Positions 25,012 through 34,908 are shown, counted from the stretch's first letter. The stretch: DNA of 64,000 nt from JAGNXB01 sp942490895 (GCA_942490895.1 CALNZC010000052.1:1-64000); one strand, 5' to 3'. Notes: generated by a model not told the origin, from the sequence alone. Program-made: numbers and translations.

Positions 25012-28000
25012 TCCGGATTCTGGATACGGGTGATCAATCGGGCAATCGTTTCTATCAGTTCTTCCGGCTGGAGAGGTTTGGTTAACATATCATCCATTCC
25101 GGATAGAAAACATTCATCCTGTTGTTCGGAAATGGCATTGGCTGTCAATCCAAGAACCGGCAGATGGCGATCAGTCCCCTTTTCCATTGCCCTGATCATT
25201 CGGGTGGCTTCCAACCCGTCCATGACGGGCATTTTGACATCCATTAATACCAGATCATACGTGGACTTGTCCAGTCGAGCCATTGCCACCGCTCCATTCT
25301 CAGCAACCTCTACCCGGACATCAGGGAGGTACTTCCGGAGAACTTCCACTGCCAGCATCTGGTTGAACGGAGTGTCTTCTACTAGCAGGATCTGCAGGCC
25401 GGCGGGTAAGACAACAGGTGTCTGTTTCTTTCTAGTCTCTGGTGCCTTGCCCTCGTCGAAGTCCAGTTCAAACCAGAAAACACTTCCTCTATTTTTATAG
25501 CTTTCAACCCCGATCTGCCCTTTCTGTTGCTCCACCAGTTCACGGGCAATACTGAGGCCCAGTCCGGTGCCTGTTCGGACCACTTCTGCATCGTCGCCGA
25601 TTTGGTGAAAACTTTCAAAGATGGCCACCTGGTCTTCTGGGTCAATACCGCGACCTGTATCCTCGACGTCAAACCGGACCCGATGATCCATTGTGCTTCC
25701 CGGCAACAGGCGTACCTGAATACGGATGGACCCAGTCTCAGTAAACTTGAGCGCATTTCCTGTGAGATTGATCAAAACCTGCATCAGGCGAACCGGATCA
25801 CCGACCAGATATTCCGGGATATGAGGATCCCGGATGATTTCAAATACGAGTCCCTTTTCTTCCGCTTTGAATCCAAACATTCTCCGAAGCAGATCCAGTT
25901 GTTGATCCAGATTAAAATCACGACGAACGAAACTGTACTGACCCGATTCGATCCGAGCCTGATCCAGGACATCATTGATGATCCACATGAGGTTGTCTGC
26001 CGACTGACTGATCGTTTCTACATACTCTCGTTGCCGGGGTTGGAGCGCCGTATCCAGGAGGAGGTGATTCAGGCCAAGAATAGCATTCATCGGCGTTCTG
26101 ATCTCATGACTCATATTGGTCAGAAACTTGCTCCGGTAGCCAGCCGTCCGGTCTGCCAGTCTTTTCTCCTCTCTCAATCGACGAATCTGCCGAGTCTTCA
26201 TCAGCAGGAAGGTGATCATTCCTCCAAGGATCAAGGCGATCAACATGCGAAACCAGACCATCTCCCAATATGGCGGGAAAATACGGATAGGGATTTCCAA
26301 TTGTGGTTGCTTGGGCCACATTCCGTCACTGTTGGCCGCTTTCACCTGGAGCGTGAATTTGCCTGGAGGAAGATTGGTATAAGTGATCCTGCCTACTGAA
26401 CCAGTGGCATCAATCCAGTCGCCATCGAAGCCTTCCAATTTCCACGAGAACGCCTGCCGAGTATCCCCGGTGTAATCGAGCGCAACCACCTCAAAGGTGA
26501 ATCCGTTATCCTGATAATCTACTTTCAGGTCCCGGAGTAACTCGACATTCTCCTCCATTTCCAGAGGCTGGTTGCGCACACGAACCGATCTCAACACCAC
26601 CGATGGAAACCTCTGTGAAGGATGGATCTCATATGGATCAAAACGAACCAGTCCGTTTGCACCTCCAAAAGCCATCGTACCATCCGAAAAGGTGATGGCC
26701 GACATTCGGTTAAAGGTGGTATGGACACCATGGATCGCACTGAATGAGGTAAATGTCTCTGTGGATGGATGCAATCGAATGATCTGATTGAATGTATTCA
26801 ACCAGATATCCCCGACTGCATCCATCTGTAGTGCATACACCAGGTTGCCTCCCTGCAATCCATTGCCCGTATGATAATGGCGAAATTTGCCATCTTTTCT
26901 GGTAAAACGATACAACCCATCTTCATACGCCAACCATAGTGTATCCGCTCTGCCTGAGATCATATCTCGGATCCGTGGCCCTCGACTGGCGGAGCTCAGC
27001 TCTGCCCCCTGCTTCCAGCTTTGCCAAGTGGCAGACACCGGGTCGAGCATGGTGAAGACACCATTGGCATCCATCCAAATGTTCCCATCATTGGTTTGCA
27101 GCATTCGCCGGACCGGGAGAATTCCCTGCTCCCCTCCTCCAGGTGGCTTAAACCAGGTAGTTGTTGCAGAATGTAGATCAAACCTGCAGAGTCCACGAGA
27201 TGTACACATCCACAGAATCGTTGAATCCTTTTTGTCAAATACCAAATGAAATACCTGGGTTCCTTTCGGCAGAGGAGATTCCGGCCAGGGTTTCATTTGG
27301 TTGGATTGGGCGTCCCATTGCCACACTCCCTGACCGGGCCTTGACCATCCCATCAGCATCCCTCCATCCGGAAGTGCAAGGAAACATTCAAGAAAAAAAG
27401 GATAGGGCTGCCCTCTTACCGCATGTAGTCGGTCCTGCCAATCGTTCATCCAATAGACCCCTCTACGGGTAAAGAAGAACAACCGTCCATCCGATCCCTC
27501 TGCCAGGCGTTGAATGTGATTCTCTTCCGCTTCATAAGGTACATCAGGGAACAATTGGAAGAGGTGGAAGCGGATACGGGATGGATTGATTTTATCTACA
27601 CCGAGATGATTTCCAAACCATATATTGCCCGACTGGTCCTCAAAAATAGCATGAACGGAAGGACTTCGCAGTCGTTCTGCAAAAGTCAAGGAGGCCAAGT
27701 GAAGGCTGACCTTTTCCGCATCCCGATTCCATTCTGCCAGGCCACCATCTATTTCAATCCAAAGTGTACCTCGTTCGTCTTCCAGAATGACCCCGGCAGG
27801 ACGCCGAAGTTGTTCTGGCAGATGATCCATAGCCACCTGATCCAGATCGATCAATCGTGCCGGGCCTCTGTTCGTACCAATCCACAATTGATTTGACCGA
27901 TCCGGGCTGATCGCTAATACGGTCAGGGGCTGACGGCCATCCGTCAAATCGTGGCGAAGGATAGACCATGTTTCAGCCTCAGGATCCAAGGTCCACAATG

Positions 28001-28565
28001 CGCCACTCATCAACAGACAGATTTGCCCATCCGGTAGTTTTATTATCCTGGTGACTGTAGATGGAGTCGCCAATCCGCGCGTAGCCCCATCGGCATGGAG
28101 CGGTATCCGAAAAATGGCCCTGGATGTAGATGCCCACAACCATTCCTGATCGAGGTAAAGGGTCTGCACCAATGGATCCTGAACCCCACCGGCGAATGCC
28201 GTATCAAGGGGGATAAAAGTAGATTTACCAGTTTGCAGGTCCAGGCGATTCAAACCGCGATTTGTGCCTACCCAAAGTGCTTTCGACCCATCCAATGCAA
28301 GGGAATGAGCGCGGTTGTTGGAGAGGCCGGAGGATTCATCCGAGCGAATTCCCATCGCTTCTACTGATTGGCCATCATAGCGGTATAACCCTTCATAAGA
28401 TGCCAACCAGATAAAGCCCATACTGTCCTGGAGGATCTGATACACATGACCTTCCGGCAAGCCGTCCCGAACGCCAATATGGTCAAACTGGGTATTCCAT
28501 CTCTGGGCATCGGCGGAGACCCAAAATCCAAACAGACAAAACCCTATCGCAAAAAGAATTCTCAT
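25008..28565 (-). CDS. Propeller-type hybrid sensor histidine kinase
   Basis: A 1185-residue membrane kinase. The signal peptide (1-20) is followed by a periplasmic two-component propeller (about 25-680; repeats such as GFIWLASYEGLYRYDG, NIWFGNHLG, DTLWLAYEDGLYRF) and a Y_Y_Y domain (about 680-750). A membrane span (MLIALILGGMITFLLM) follows. The HisKA domain has SHEIRTPMN with H820; the HATPase has NLTGNALKF, DTGRGI and GTGLGLS. The C-terminal receiver has LMDVKMP with D1109. It differs from classic HTCS proteins in lacking an AraC DNA-binding domain, consistent with handing phosphate to the adjacent Hpt and then the OmpR-type regulator. The ligand is unknown. Confidence 0.93.
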   Translation of the reverse strand: MRILFAIGFCLFGFWVSADAQRWNTQFDHIGVRDGLPEGHVYQILQDSMGFIWLASYEGLYRYDGQSVEAMGIRSDESSGLSNNRAHSLALDGSKALWVGTNRGLNRLDLQTGKSTFIPLDTAFAGGVQDPLVQTLYLDQEWLWASTSRAIFRIPLHADGATRGLATPSTVTRIIKLPDGQICLLMSGALWTLDPEAETWSILRHDLTDGRQPLTVLAISPDRSNQLWIGTNRGPARLIDLDQVAMDHLPEQLRRPAGVILEDERGTLWIEIDGGLAEWNRDAEKVSLHLASLTFAERLRSPSVHAIFEDQSGNIWFGNHLGVDKINPSRIRFHLFQLFPDVPYEAEENHIQRLAEGSDGRLFFFTRRGVYWMNDWQDRLHAVRGQPYPFFLECFLALPDGGMLMGWSRPGQGVWQWDAQSNQMKPWPESPLPKGTQVFHLVFDKKDSTILWMCTSRGLCRFDLHSATTTWFKPPGGGEQGILPVRRMLQTNDGNIWMDANGVFTMLDPVSATWQSWKQGAELSSASRGPRIRDMISGRADTLWLAYEDGLYRFTRKDGKFRHYHTGNGLQGGNLVYALQMDAVGDIWLNTFNQIIRLHPSTETFTSFSAIHGVHTTFNRMSAITFSDGTMAFGGANGLVRFDPYEIHPSQRFPSVVLRSVRVRNQPLEMEENVELLRDLKVDYQDNGFTFEVVALDYTGDTRQAFSWKLEGFDGDWIDATGSVGRITYTNLPPGKFTLQVKAANSDGMWPKQPQLEIPIRIFPPYWEMVWFRMLIALILGGMITFLLMKTRQIRRLREEKRLADRTAGYRSKFLTNMSHEIRTPMNAILGLNHLLLDTALQPRQREYVETISQSADNLMWIINDVLDQARIESGQYSFVRRDFNLDQQLDLLRRMFGFKAEEKGLVFEIIRDPHIPEYLVGDPVRLMQVLINLTGNALKFTETGSIRIQVRLLPGSTMDHRVRFDVEDTGRGIDPEDQVAIFESFHQIGDDAEVVRTGTGLGLSIARELVEQQKGQIGVESYKNRGSVFWFELDFDEGKAPETRKKQTPVVLPAGLQILLVEDTPFNQMLAVEVLRKYLPDVRVEVAENGAVAMARLDKSTYDLVLMDVKMPVMDGLEATRMIRAMEKGTDRHLPVLGLTANAISEQQDECFLSGMDDMLTKPLQPEELIETIARLITRIQNPE

Positions 28566-28585
28566 AAATCTATCCCCTGATCATC

Positions 28586-28616
28586 GAAATGTACTCGTAC
28601 CATCAGACTCTTGCAA
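28586..28616 (-). promoter_or_regulatory. Promoter of the hybrid kinase
   Basis: The minus strand has TTG (28616-28614), a 20-base spacer and TACATTTC (28593-28586), close to the Bacteroidota -33/-7 pattern TTG-n19-TAnnTTTG. It ends 20 bases before the start at 28565. Confidence 0.45.
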
Positions 28617-28687
28617 ATGGAATCACCTGATCATGGCTGAAGACCTGTCATTCTTTATCCTTTTTTACTTATTGGGGCTGGAAGCAA

Positions 28688-29587
28688 TCAGATCGCCATC
28701 CCCACCCGGGTCCCCTCCTCGATCGCCCGTTTCGCATCCAGTTCGCCAGCGATCCGGGCCCCACCAACCACGTGGACATTCAAACCTGCCTCCCGGGCGA
28801 TCTCCACCCATTCGTTTCGTTCCACCTGGCCCGCACAGATCACGATGTGATCGGCAGGAAAGAGGCGTGGCTGGCCCTTGACCTCGGTATGGAGGCCTTC
28901 ATCGTCGATGCGCACGTAACGGACTTGACCATAGGTTTCGACACCGTGTTTTTTCAAATGCATGCGATGGACCCATCCGGTGGTCTTCCCCAGACTGGCC
29001 CCGAATTTTCCTGCAGATCGGAAGCAGATCGATATCTGCCGTTTCGAAGGCGCAATGATGGGCGGCTGTAGGCCACCCCGGTGTGCAACGGATGCATCCA
29101 CTCCCCATTCATCCAGATAGTGGTCCTGACCATTTGATTGGCCGATCAGATAGGTCGCCATATCGACGCCGATCCCGCCAGCACCTATGATGACCACCTG
29201 ATTGCCCGGCACTCGATCACCCCGCAGCACTTCATCATAGTACAGCACCTTGGGGTTTTCCATACCCGGAATCTGCGGTCGACGGGGCCGGACACCAGCG
29301 GCGATGATGACCTCTTGCCACTGTCCTGTCCGGATGATGTCTTCGGATACAGCGGTGGACAGATGGAGGATGACCCCTGTCTCTTTCATGCGCTGCTGAT
29401 AATAGCGGATGGTCTCGGCATAGTCGGCTTTTCCCGGTACTCGCATGGCCAGATTGAACTGGCCTCCAATGCTCTCAGCCCGTTCATACACGTGTACTTC
29501 ATGCCCGCCCTCAGCGGCAGTCACGGCAGCTGCACAACCCGCAGGGCCGGCACCCACTACCAGAATTTTCTTGGTGGTCAGTGTCAT
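28688..29587 (-). CDS. fadH: 2,4-dienoyl-CoA reductase, FAD/NADPH part
   Basis: A 299-residue flavoprotein corresponding to the C-terminal half of FadH-type reductases. VVGAGPAGCAAA (about 11-22) is the FAD-binding GxGxxG. AESIGGQFNLA follows, then VVIIGAGGIGVDMATYL, the NADPH-binding Rossmann motif, and a C-terminal GGARIAGELDAKRAI. In the usual single 670-residue enzyme this part passes electrons from NADPH through FAD to the 4Fe-4S cluster. Here it starts within the stop of the upstream ORF (ATGA overlap at 29584-29587), so translation is coupled. The frame upstream of the ATG is closed by an adjacent TAA, so a single read-through is not possible as given. Confidence 0.75.
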   Translation of the reverse strand: MTLTTKKILVVGAGPAGCAAAVTAAEGGHEVHVYERAESIGGQFNLAMRVPGKADYAETIRYYQQRMKETGVILHLSTAVSEDIIRTGQWQEVIIAAGVRPRRPQIPGMENPKVLYYDEVLRGDRVPGNQVVIIGAGGIGVDMATYLIGQSNGQDHYLDEWGVDASVAHRGGLQPPIIAPSKRQISICFRSAGKFGASLGKTTGWVHRMHLKKHGVETYGQVRYVRIDDEGLHTEVKGQPRLFPADHIVICAGQVERNEWVEIAREAGLNVHVVGGARIAGELDAKRAIEEGTRVGMAI

Positions 29588-30696
29588 TTATCATCGCGGA
29601 ATTCATCCTCTCGGCACGCGGCAGGGTTAACCAGGCAACTGGCCTCCTTCCGTTCAAAAATATGATCCAGGCAGGCCTGATTGCAGGCAATGCAGGTGTT
29701 GATTCGATCAGGCTGGGCCATTCGGGCCTTTTTAGGCAGCTCTGGATCTGCCAGGAGAGGACGGGCCATGGAGACCATATCCGCCTCCCCTTTGGCCAGG
29801 ATGTCTTCTGCTACCTCGGGTGTATTGATCCGGTTTACCGCGATCAGTGGGATATCGATCTCTTTCTTCATTTTTGCCGTCACCCAGCTGTATGCTCCTC
29901 GGGGTACGACAGACGCGATGGTCGGTACTCTGGCCTCATGCCAGCCGATCCCGGTGTTGATCGCATGTACTCCGGCCTCCTGGACAGCCTTGGCCTGGAT
30001 GACCACTTCCTCCCAGGAGTTGCCCTCCTCGACCAGGTCCAGCATGGACAGCCGATAGATCATCAGAAAATCTGAACCCACCTTTTGACGAACGGCCTTG
30101 ATGATCTCCAGCGGAAACCGGATCCGGCCATGGATATCCCCACCCCATTCATCTGTCCGTTTATTCGTCCGGGGCACTGTAAACTGGTTGATCAGATATC
30201 CTTCTGACCCCATTACCTCGATGCCATCATATCCGGCCTCCCGGGCCAGGGCGGCGGCTTGAGCGAAGTCGGAGATGGTATTTCGGATGCCCCGTTCAGA
30301 CAGTGCAAACGGTTTGAATGGACTGATAGGTGATCGCAGCTTTGAAGGCGCCACCACAAAGGGATGATAACCATAGCGTCCAGCATGCAGGATTTGCATA
30401 GCGATTCGGCCACCTGCTTCATGCACAGCATGGGTGACCTCTTGATGATGACGTACATCTGCTTTCGAAGCCATTCTCGCCCCGAAGGGAGCGAGCCATC
30501 CCTGGCGGTTGGGGGAGATCCCGCCAGTGACGATAAGCCCCACCTCCCCTTTTGCGCGGGCTCGGTAGAACGAAGCCAGTCGAGTAAATCCCCCTCGTGC
30601 CTCTTCCAACCCGGTATGCATGCTCCCCATCAGGATACGATTGGGGAGGGTGATCGGACCGAGGTCCAGGGGCGAGAAGAGATGGGGGTAGAGCAT
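29584..30696 (-). CDS. fadH: 2,4-dienoyl-CoA reductase, FMN/4Fe-4S part
   Basis: A 370-residue Old-Yellow-Enzyme-type TIM barrel (residues 1-330; LGPITLPNRILMGSMHTGLEE at the start, RTNKRTDEWGG in the middle). Then a cluster-binding segment CIACNQAC ... SCLVNPAAC follows, with the C-x2-C-x3-C-x11-C spacing of a 4Fe-4S site. It is the N-terminal half of FadH, which reduces 2,4-dienoyl-CoA in unsaturated fatty-acid oxidation. Together with 28688-29587 the length is 669 residues, matching the usual single protein. It is either a natural fission into two coupled subunits or a one-base error at the seam. Confidence 0.75.
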   Translation of the reverse strand: MLYPHLFSPLDLGPITLPNRILMGSMHTGLEEARGGFTRLASFYRARAKGEVGLIVTGGISPNRQGWLAPFGARMASKADVRHHQEVTHAVHEAGGRIAMQILHAGRYGYHPFVVAPSKLRSPISPFKPFALSERGIRNTISDFAQAAALAREAGYDGIEVMGSEGYLINQFTVPRTNKRTDEWGGDIHGRIRFPLEIIKAVRQKVGSDFLMIYRLSMLDLVEEGNSWEEVVIQAKAVQEAGVHAINTGIGWHEARVPTIASVVPRGAYSWVTAKMKKEIDIPLIAVNRINTPEVAEDILAKGEADMVSMARPLLADPELPKKARMAQPDRINTCIACNQACLDHIFERKEASCLVNPAACREDEFRDDK

Positions 30697-30797
30697 TGAA
30701 AGATGTTGGATTTCAGATAAAGATAAGTGAAGGCAGGCTCCTGAGGGAACCTAGCCATTCCTGCCCCCACGATACAGCGCACTAATCCGTTAAACCC

Positions 30798-30805
30798 TAT
30801 GTTTG
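30798..30805 (+). promoter_or_regulatory. Bacteroidota -7 box (TATGTTTG)
   Basis: TATGTTTG is a full match to TAnnTTTG and lies 25 bases before the ATG at 30831. No -33 TTG is found at the expected distance. Confidence 0.5.
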
Positions 30806-30830
30806 ACCTTCTACACTTAACCTGCGCAAA

Positions 30831-31772
30831 ATGAAACACCTCCTCACGTTCACGATATTCGCTTTCCTTTCAGGATTTTGTTTCGCCCAAACCCAGCTCC
30901 CCAATGCCGATCTGGAGCAGTGGACACTGGCTGTCAATGGCACGGACTCTTTGATTGGCTGGTCGTCGAGTAATGCCATTGTGATCCCACCGGTTCAATC
31001 GCTCTATCCGGAGAAGAATGCCTGGGAAGGAAAATTTGCCGCAAACGTGGTGACCGCTCCATTTGGGTTTGTGCAGTACTCTACAGTAGGTGTCCTGGTC
31101 AATGGTGAAGCGACTTTCAGCTATGGCGGAGGAGGTGGCGGTGCAAACGTCGACTATGCTTCCGGGGGTGGCACGCCAATCACGATGAAGCCATTAGCCC
31201 TAACCGGGTATTACCGCTCAGAAACGCTTTCACCAGGCGATCAACCACTCGCCAAAGTCTATCTCACTGCGACCAATACAACCACTGGTCAACGTGATAC
31301 GGTTGGTGCAGGGCAACTGGTCTTTCCACCGACGACTTCATACGCCCCATTTGTCATTCCGATCCAGGACCTGCAACCCGGTATGGACCCGGATTCCATT
31401 TTGACGATCTTTTATTCTTCCGACCCTATAGATGTGGATCTCATCGGTGTGTGGAGTAACCTGTACCTGGACAGTTTGCATTTGGTGTATCCCACTACTG
31501 GTACAAGCCATCCGCATCAGGGAAGGAGTAATGACCTGTCTGTATATCCGAATCCTGCGACCAACCAAATCACAATTCAGTGTCTGTCATGTCAAATGTT
31601 TGCATTGGATCTGATTTCCATGAATGGAGAAGTGGTCCGATCTGAAACTACGAACGACCCGAAGAATCATTGGCAGATGATGATCGATGGACTGGATTCT
31701 GGTCATTATCTGGTCCGTGTCCGCTTGAAGGATGGCGTTATCTACGAAAAGCTGCAAATCCTCACACCCTGA
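30831..31772 (+). CDS. T9SS-exported protein, carbohydrate-binding-like
   Basis: A 313-residue protein with a signal peptide (1-19, ending FAQ). The N-terminal domain (about 20-225) opens with PNADLEQW and contains a glycine-rich loop (SYGGGGGG), in the manner of Bacteroidota PCMD/carbohydrate-binding jelly-roll modules. The type A T9SS sorting domain begins at LSVYPNPATNQ (about residue 237) and ends KLQILTP. It should be exported to the cell surface or medium. The ligand is unknown. Confidence 0.8.
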   Translation: MKHLLTFTIFAFLSGFCFAQTQLPNADLEQWTLAVNGTDSLIGWSSSNAIVIPPVQSLYPEKNAWEGKFAANVVTAPFGFVQYSTVGVLVNGEATFSYGGGGGGANVDYASGGGTPITMKPLALTGYYRSETLSPGDQPLAKVYLTATNTTTGQRDTVGAGQLVFPPTTSYAPFVIPIQDLQPGMDPDSILTIFYSSDPIDVDLIGVWSNLYLDSLHLVYPTTGTSHPHQGRSNDLSVYPNPATNQITIQCLSCQMFALDLISMNGEVVRSETTNDPKNHWQMMIDGLDSGHYLVRVRLKDGVIYEKLQILTP

Positions 31773-31823
31773 ACCTACAGGTTCGATGTTCATGTTGTAG
31801 ATTGAGGGCAAACACACAGTGCG

Positions 31824-32045
31824 ATGGCCTCAGAAGCAGATCAGAAAAAACATCAGGAATGGCATGCGGATCCTCAGAATTGGAAATGGGGTATCTTCTA
31901 CTACAACAAAGAGGATAAACGCATCCTTCCACCCAAGCGAATTGGCTGGATGGGTTGGACCATCAATTTTGCGAACCCCTGGTCGGTGGTCGTCTTTCTT
32001 CTCATGATGCTTGCCATCGCGGGATTCCTTTGGATCGTGCGATAA
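31824..32045 (+). CDS. DUF5808-like small membrane protein
   Basis: A 73-residue protein: a hydrophilic N-terminus, the motif NWKWGIFYYNKEDKRILPP, then GWTINFANPWSVV and one membrane span to the C-terminus. The order 'NWK..FYYN.ED' and 'GWT.NFA.P' is the pattern I associate with DUF5808. Family proteins are often found with regulatory or envelope genes; no function is established. Confidence 0.65.
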   Translation: MASEADQKKHQEWHADPQNWKWGIFYYNKEDKRILPPKRIGWMGWTINFANPWSVVVFLLMMLAIAGFLWIVR

Positions 32046-32180
32046 AACGAACTGCGTTTCAGTTGAACGCTATCAGCTCAGACAAACTCAACATGATTTG
32101 ATTTCCATCTTAGGAAAGGATAACTTCATAGGTCGGCTGGTCAAACCATATCCTGTGGTTTCTGGCAATAGACCCCACTC

Positions 32181-33833
32181 ATGAGAACAATCCCTATTTT
32201 CCTGGTCCTTGGCCTGATTTTGTCCGGTACATTTGTATCGGGTCAGGGACAATATGTAAAGACATGGGAGGTATATGTACCCAGTCATTCTGCTTCACAG
32301 GGTTCTTATGGTGCGGAATTTCAACCCGCATTAGGTCAAAAGTTAAAGCACCTTCGTACACCGGATGGTGGGTTTGTCGTATTGGGAAACCGGCTCCAAT
32401 CCGACAAGGATTTACATTCTCAAATCTTTGTCTTCAAAATCAATTCGGAGGGGGAAACCCTGTGGGAATATCTACATGACGACCCGGAGTCCGTCATGGA
32501 AGATGCCTATGACCTGGCGATGGACATGAATGGCCATATTCTAGTCGCTTGCAAGCGTACTACTAATTTCCTAACTGGCCCTAATTTCATTGCTGAAAGT
32601 TCAGATTACATGGTCCTTAAATTGTCACCTTCAGGGCAATTCCTATGGCAAACAATTATTCCTGGAGAGGACAATAAAGTCAGTCGTGCTCAAGCCATCG
32701 TCTGCGACTCTTTCGGCAACAGTTATACCGCTGGGGCACTGGAAGAAGATTTCACTTTCGACCAGGGAACCGCCTATATCAACAAATTGGATAGTGCCGG
32801 AAATATTGTCTGGGAATTGGAAATTCCGGACAAGCGAATTGGGAATTTGAGATTACAGCACAACACTCTTGAACTTGCCCTTTTTAAAAAAGGGAGTACG
32901 TTCCTGCGATTCGACCTGGATGGCACTATAATCGACTATGGCAACCCGATCGAAGGAATGGCTTATTCTGTCCAGGCAGATCATCATGGCAATGTTTACA
33001 CCAGTGGGCACTTTGGCACATTTAGATTATCCAAACAATTTCCAGATTTCTCTCATTCATTTACATACGAAAAAACAACCCTGTTACCCAGTCCCGGCTT
33101 AGCTAATGAAGTGAAGTATTATATAATTTCAGAAGACTCGTCTGTCTGCATGACAGGCAGATTCTATGGAAAGAATGTAAGTGACTCAACTAAAAATACT
33201 TTATGTGACATGTTGACCGTCAAGTTAGATGCAAACGGAAATATCCTGTGGGAGGATCTTTATAAAAATGACTTCAAGCGTACATGTCAAATCGGCAATC
33301 ATATCGCAGTAGATGAACAGGGAGTTTCTTTTGTTACTGGATATCAAAGTGCCACTCAAAACGGAAATATTCTAGCGTCCCATGATATGGTCATCATGCT
33401 TTATGATCCTGATGGCAAGAGAATTGACAGTATATATCATAATGGCCCAGCCAATAAACGTGATGATGGTATTTACAGCATTCCTGATGGTGATGATCTA
33501 ACCCTTTTTGGCTGGTCTCAAAACGAGAATGATCTCTATGACCACGCCATTATCAAATACTCCAAAAAGACGACAGCGACACCTCCTATCGAAAACCTCC
33601 ATCCCTACTTGATCTTCCCCAATCCAGGAGCGGCGGACCACCTGACAATCCAGTGTCCGTACTCCGAACAAATAATTTACATATTCAACATTCACGGACA
33701 ATTCATTCACCAAATTCAGGCAGGACCAGGGGTACATGAGATCTACTTTCCCACATTGCTTGCTCCAGGTATGTATCTGATCGTGATCGGATCAAAACAC
33801 GGCCAAGCCACTTATAAATACGTTGTGCACTGA
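32181..33833 (+). CDS. T9SS-exported beta-propeller protein
   Basis: A 550-residue protein with a signal peptide (1-21). Repeats with the pattern 'D..GN....G' (DMNGHILVACKRT, DSFGNSYTAGAL, DHHGNVYTSGHF, DEQGVSFVTGYQ) form an SBBP-like beta-propeller (about 40-455). The type A sorting domain starts at YLIFPNPGAADH (about 475). It is likely a surface or released protein; the propeller usually binds partners. The gene overlaps the unused upstream part of the next ORF only. Confidence 0.78.
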   Translation: MRTIPIFLVLGLILSGTFVSGQGQYVKTWEVYVPSHSASQGSYGAEFQPALGQKLKHLRTPDGGFVVLGNRLQSDKDLHSQIFVFKINSEGETLWEYLHDDPESVMEDAYDLAMDMNGHILVACKRTTNFLTGPNFIAESSDYMVLKLSPSGQFLWQTIIPGEDNKVSRAQAIVCDSFGNSYTAGALEEDFTFDQGTAYINKLDSAGNIVWELEIPDKRIGNLRLQHNTLELALFKKGSTFLRFDLDGTIIDYGNPIEGMAYSVQADHHGNVYTSGHFGTFRLSKQFPDFSHSFTYEKTTLLPSPGLANEVKYYIISEDSSVCMTGRFYGKNVSDSTKNTLCDMLTVKLDANGNILWEDLYKNDFKRTCQIGNHIAVDEQGVSFVTGYQSATQNGNILASHDMVIMLYDPDGKRIDSIYHNGPANKRDDGIYSIPDGDDLTLFGWSQNENDLYDHAIIKYSKKTTATPPIENLHPYLIFPNPGAADHLTIQCPYSEQIIYIFNIHGQFIHQIQAGPGVHEIYFPTLLAPGMYLIVIGSKHGQATYKYVVH

Positions 33834-33870
33834 CCAATTGACGTCGACACGTACCCTTTTAATACCCCCT

Positions 33871-34185
33871 ATGTTCGCAGTACTCTATTCTTTTACAATC
33901 ATTCCCGGAAAGGAGGATCAGTTTCTCAAAACCTGGCATGAACTGACGCGCCTGATCTACCAATATGAACAGAGCTTTGGTTCCAGGCTGCATAAGGAAG
34001 TCGACCAGCGCTATATTGCTTATGCCCAATGGCCGGATAAACAAACCTGGAAAAATGCGGGATCCAAACTCCCTCCAGAGGCCGACCCTTATCGGAGCCA
34101 AATGCGAGACAGCTGCCTGGAGATCAAAACCCTCTATGAATTGGACCTGGTGGACGACCAACTGGCATCAGCGCAATTCCATTGA
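33871..34185 (+). CDS. ABM-type monooxygenase domain protein
   Basis: A 104-residue protein: MFAVLYSFTIIPGKEDQFLKTW is the start of an antibiotic-biosynthesis-monooxygenase (ABM) fold, followed by the YEQSFGSRLHKE strand-loop and a WPDKQTW segment. ABM domains are small dimeric ferredoxin-like folds that include haem-degrading and quinone-forming enzymes; the reaction here is unknown. I chose ATG 33871 since the 16 codons before it overlap the preceding gene and are not conserved in type. Confidence 0.65.
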   Translation: MFAVLYSFTIIPGKEDQFLKTWHELTRLIYQYEQSFGSRLHKEVDQRYIAYAQWPDKQTWKNAGSKLPPEADPYRSQMRDSCLEIKTLYELDLVDDQLASAQFH

Positions 34186-34488
34186 TGATGACAATGGTTA
34201 TCCTCAATTTCTATTAAAAGACCTCCTGAATCTAACAGAATGGAGGACAATCGTGCTTGAATAAATGCTGATCATTCAGCCAATGACAAGTCAAATCAGC
34301 GTGACGCATTCTTCGCCAGGACCTAGTGCCTGTCGCAACAACTATCCTGTTTGATTATCCCCACTTTCAGAAATAGAATCTTGTCAAGGGCCACTCCTGT
34401 AGGACTGGAAAACGCGAGTGGAGAGCTCAGATCTACAATTTTCTGGTATCTTTCTAGGGAAACCTCCACAAACTCTACATCCCAGACC
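34186..34488. other. Noncoding stretch
   Basis: No gene or strong signal. TATCTTTC near 34448 is a possible -7 box for the gene at 34489. Confidence 0.4.
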
Positions 34489-34908
34489 ATGAAAGATGTC
34501 TATTTGATCCTCCATTTTATTGGCCTGGCGATGGGACTGGGCACCAGCTTTGCCAACCTGTTCTTAGGCATTTCTCTTTCAAAATTACCCAGAGAAGAAG
34601 CGATGCGCATCTCGATGCACACCAGTGTATTGGTCAAGATGGGACAGATCGGTCTGGCCCTCCTGATTCTCTCGGGAGTGCTACTCCTGATACCAGAATG
34701 GGAGAAACTCTCTCACTGTGCGTTCTTTCTGACGAAGATGGCCCTGGTCGCAATTCTGACCTATCTGATCTTCAAGATCAGTGGCCACATCCAGGATGCA
34801 AAAATAGCTGAACCGGAAGTCCACCTGGCCAAAATACCACTACTGGGCAAGCTGGCATTTGTTATTTCAATCCTGATCGTAGTCCTTGCAGTCCTGGTAT
34901 TCCACTAG
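34489..34908 (+). CDS. Four-span membrane protein (DUF2269-like)
   Basis: A 139-residue integral membrane protein. The spans are at about 4-26, 46-70, 76-98 and 114-138; the first contains LHFIGLAMGLGTSFANLF. The layout of an N-terminal conserved His followed by GLGTSF resembles DUF2269 and related four-helix membrane proteins, some of which are haem-binding. I chose ATG 34489 (MKDVYLILHF); the upstream codons are not membrane-like. Function unknown. Confidence 0.6.
   Translation: MKDVYLILHFIGLAMGLGTSFANLFLGISLSKLPREEAMRISMHTSVLVKMGQIGLALLILSGVLLLIPEWEKLSHCAFFLTKMALVAILTYLIFKISGHIQDAKIAEPEVHLAKIPLLGKLAFVISILIVVLAVLVFH

Noticed and set aside
25527..26399. 290-codon plus-strand ORF opposite the histidine kinase
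   Set aside because: It is antisense to HisKA/HATPase motifs; a shadow.
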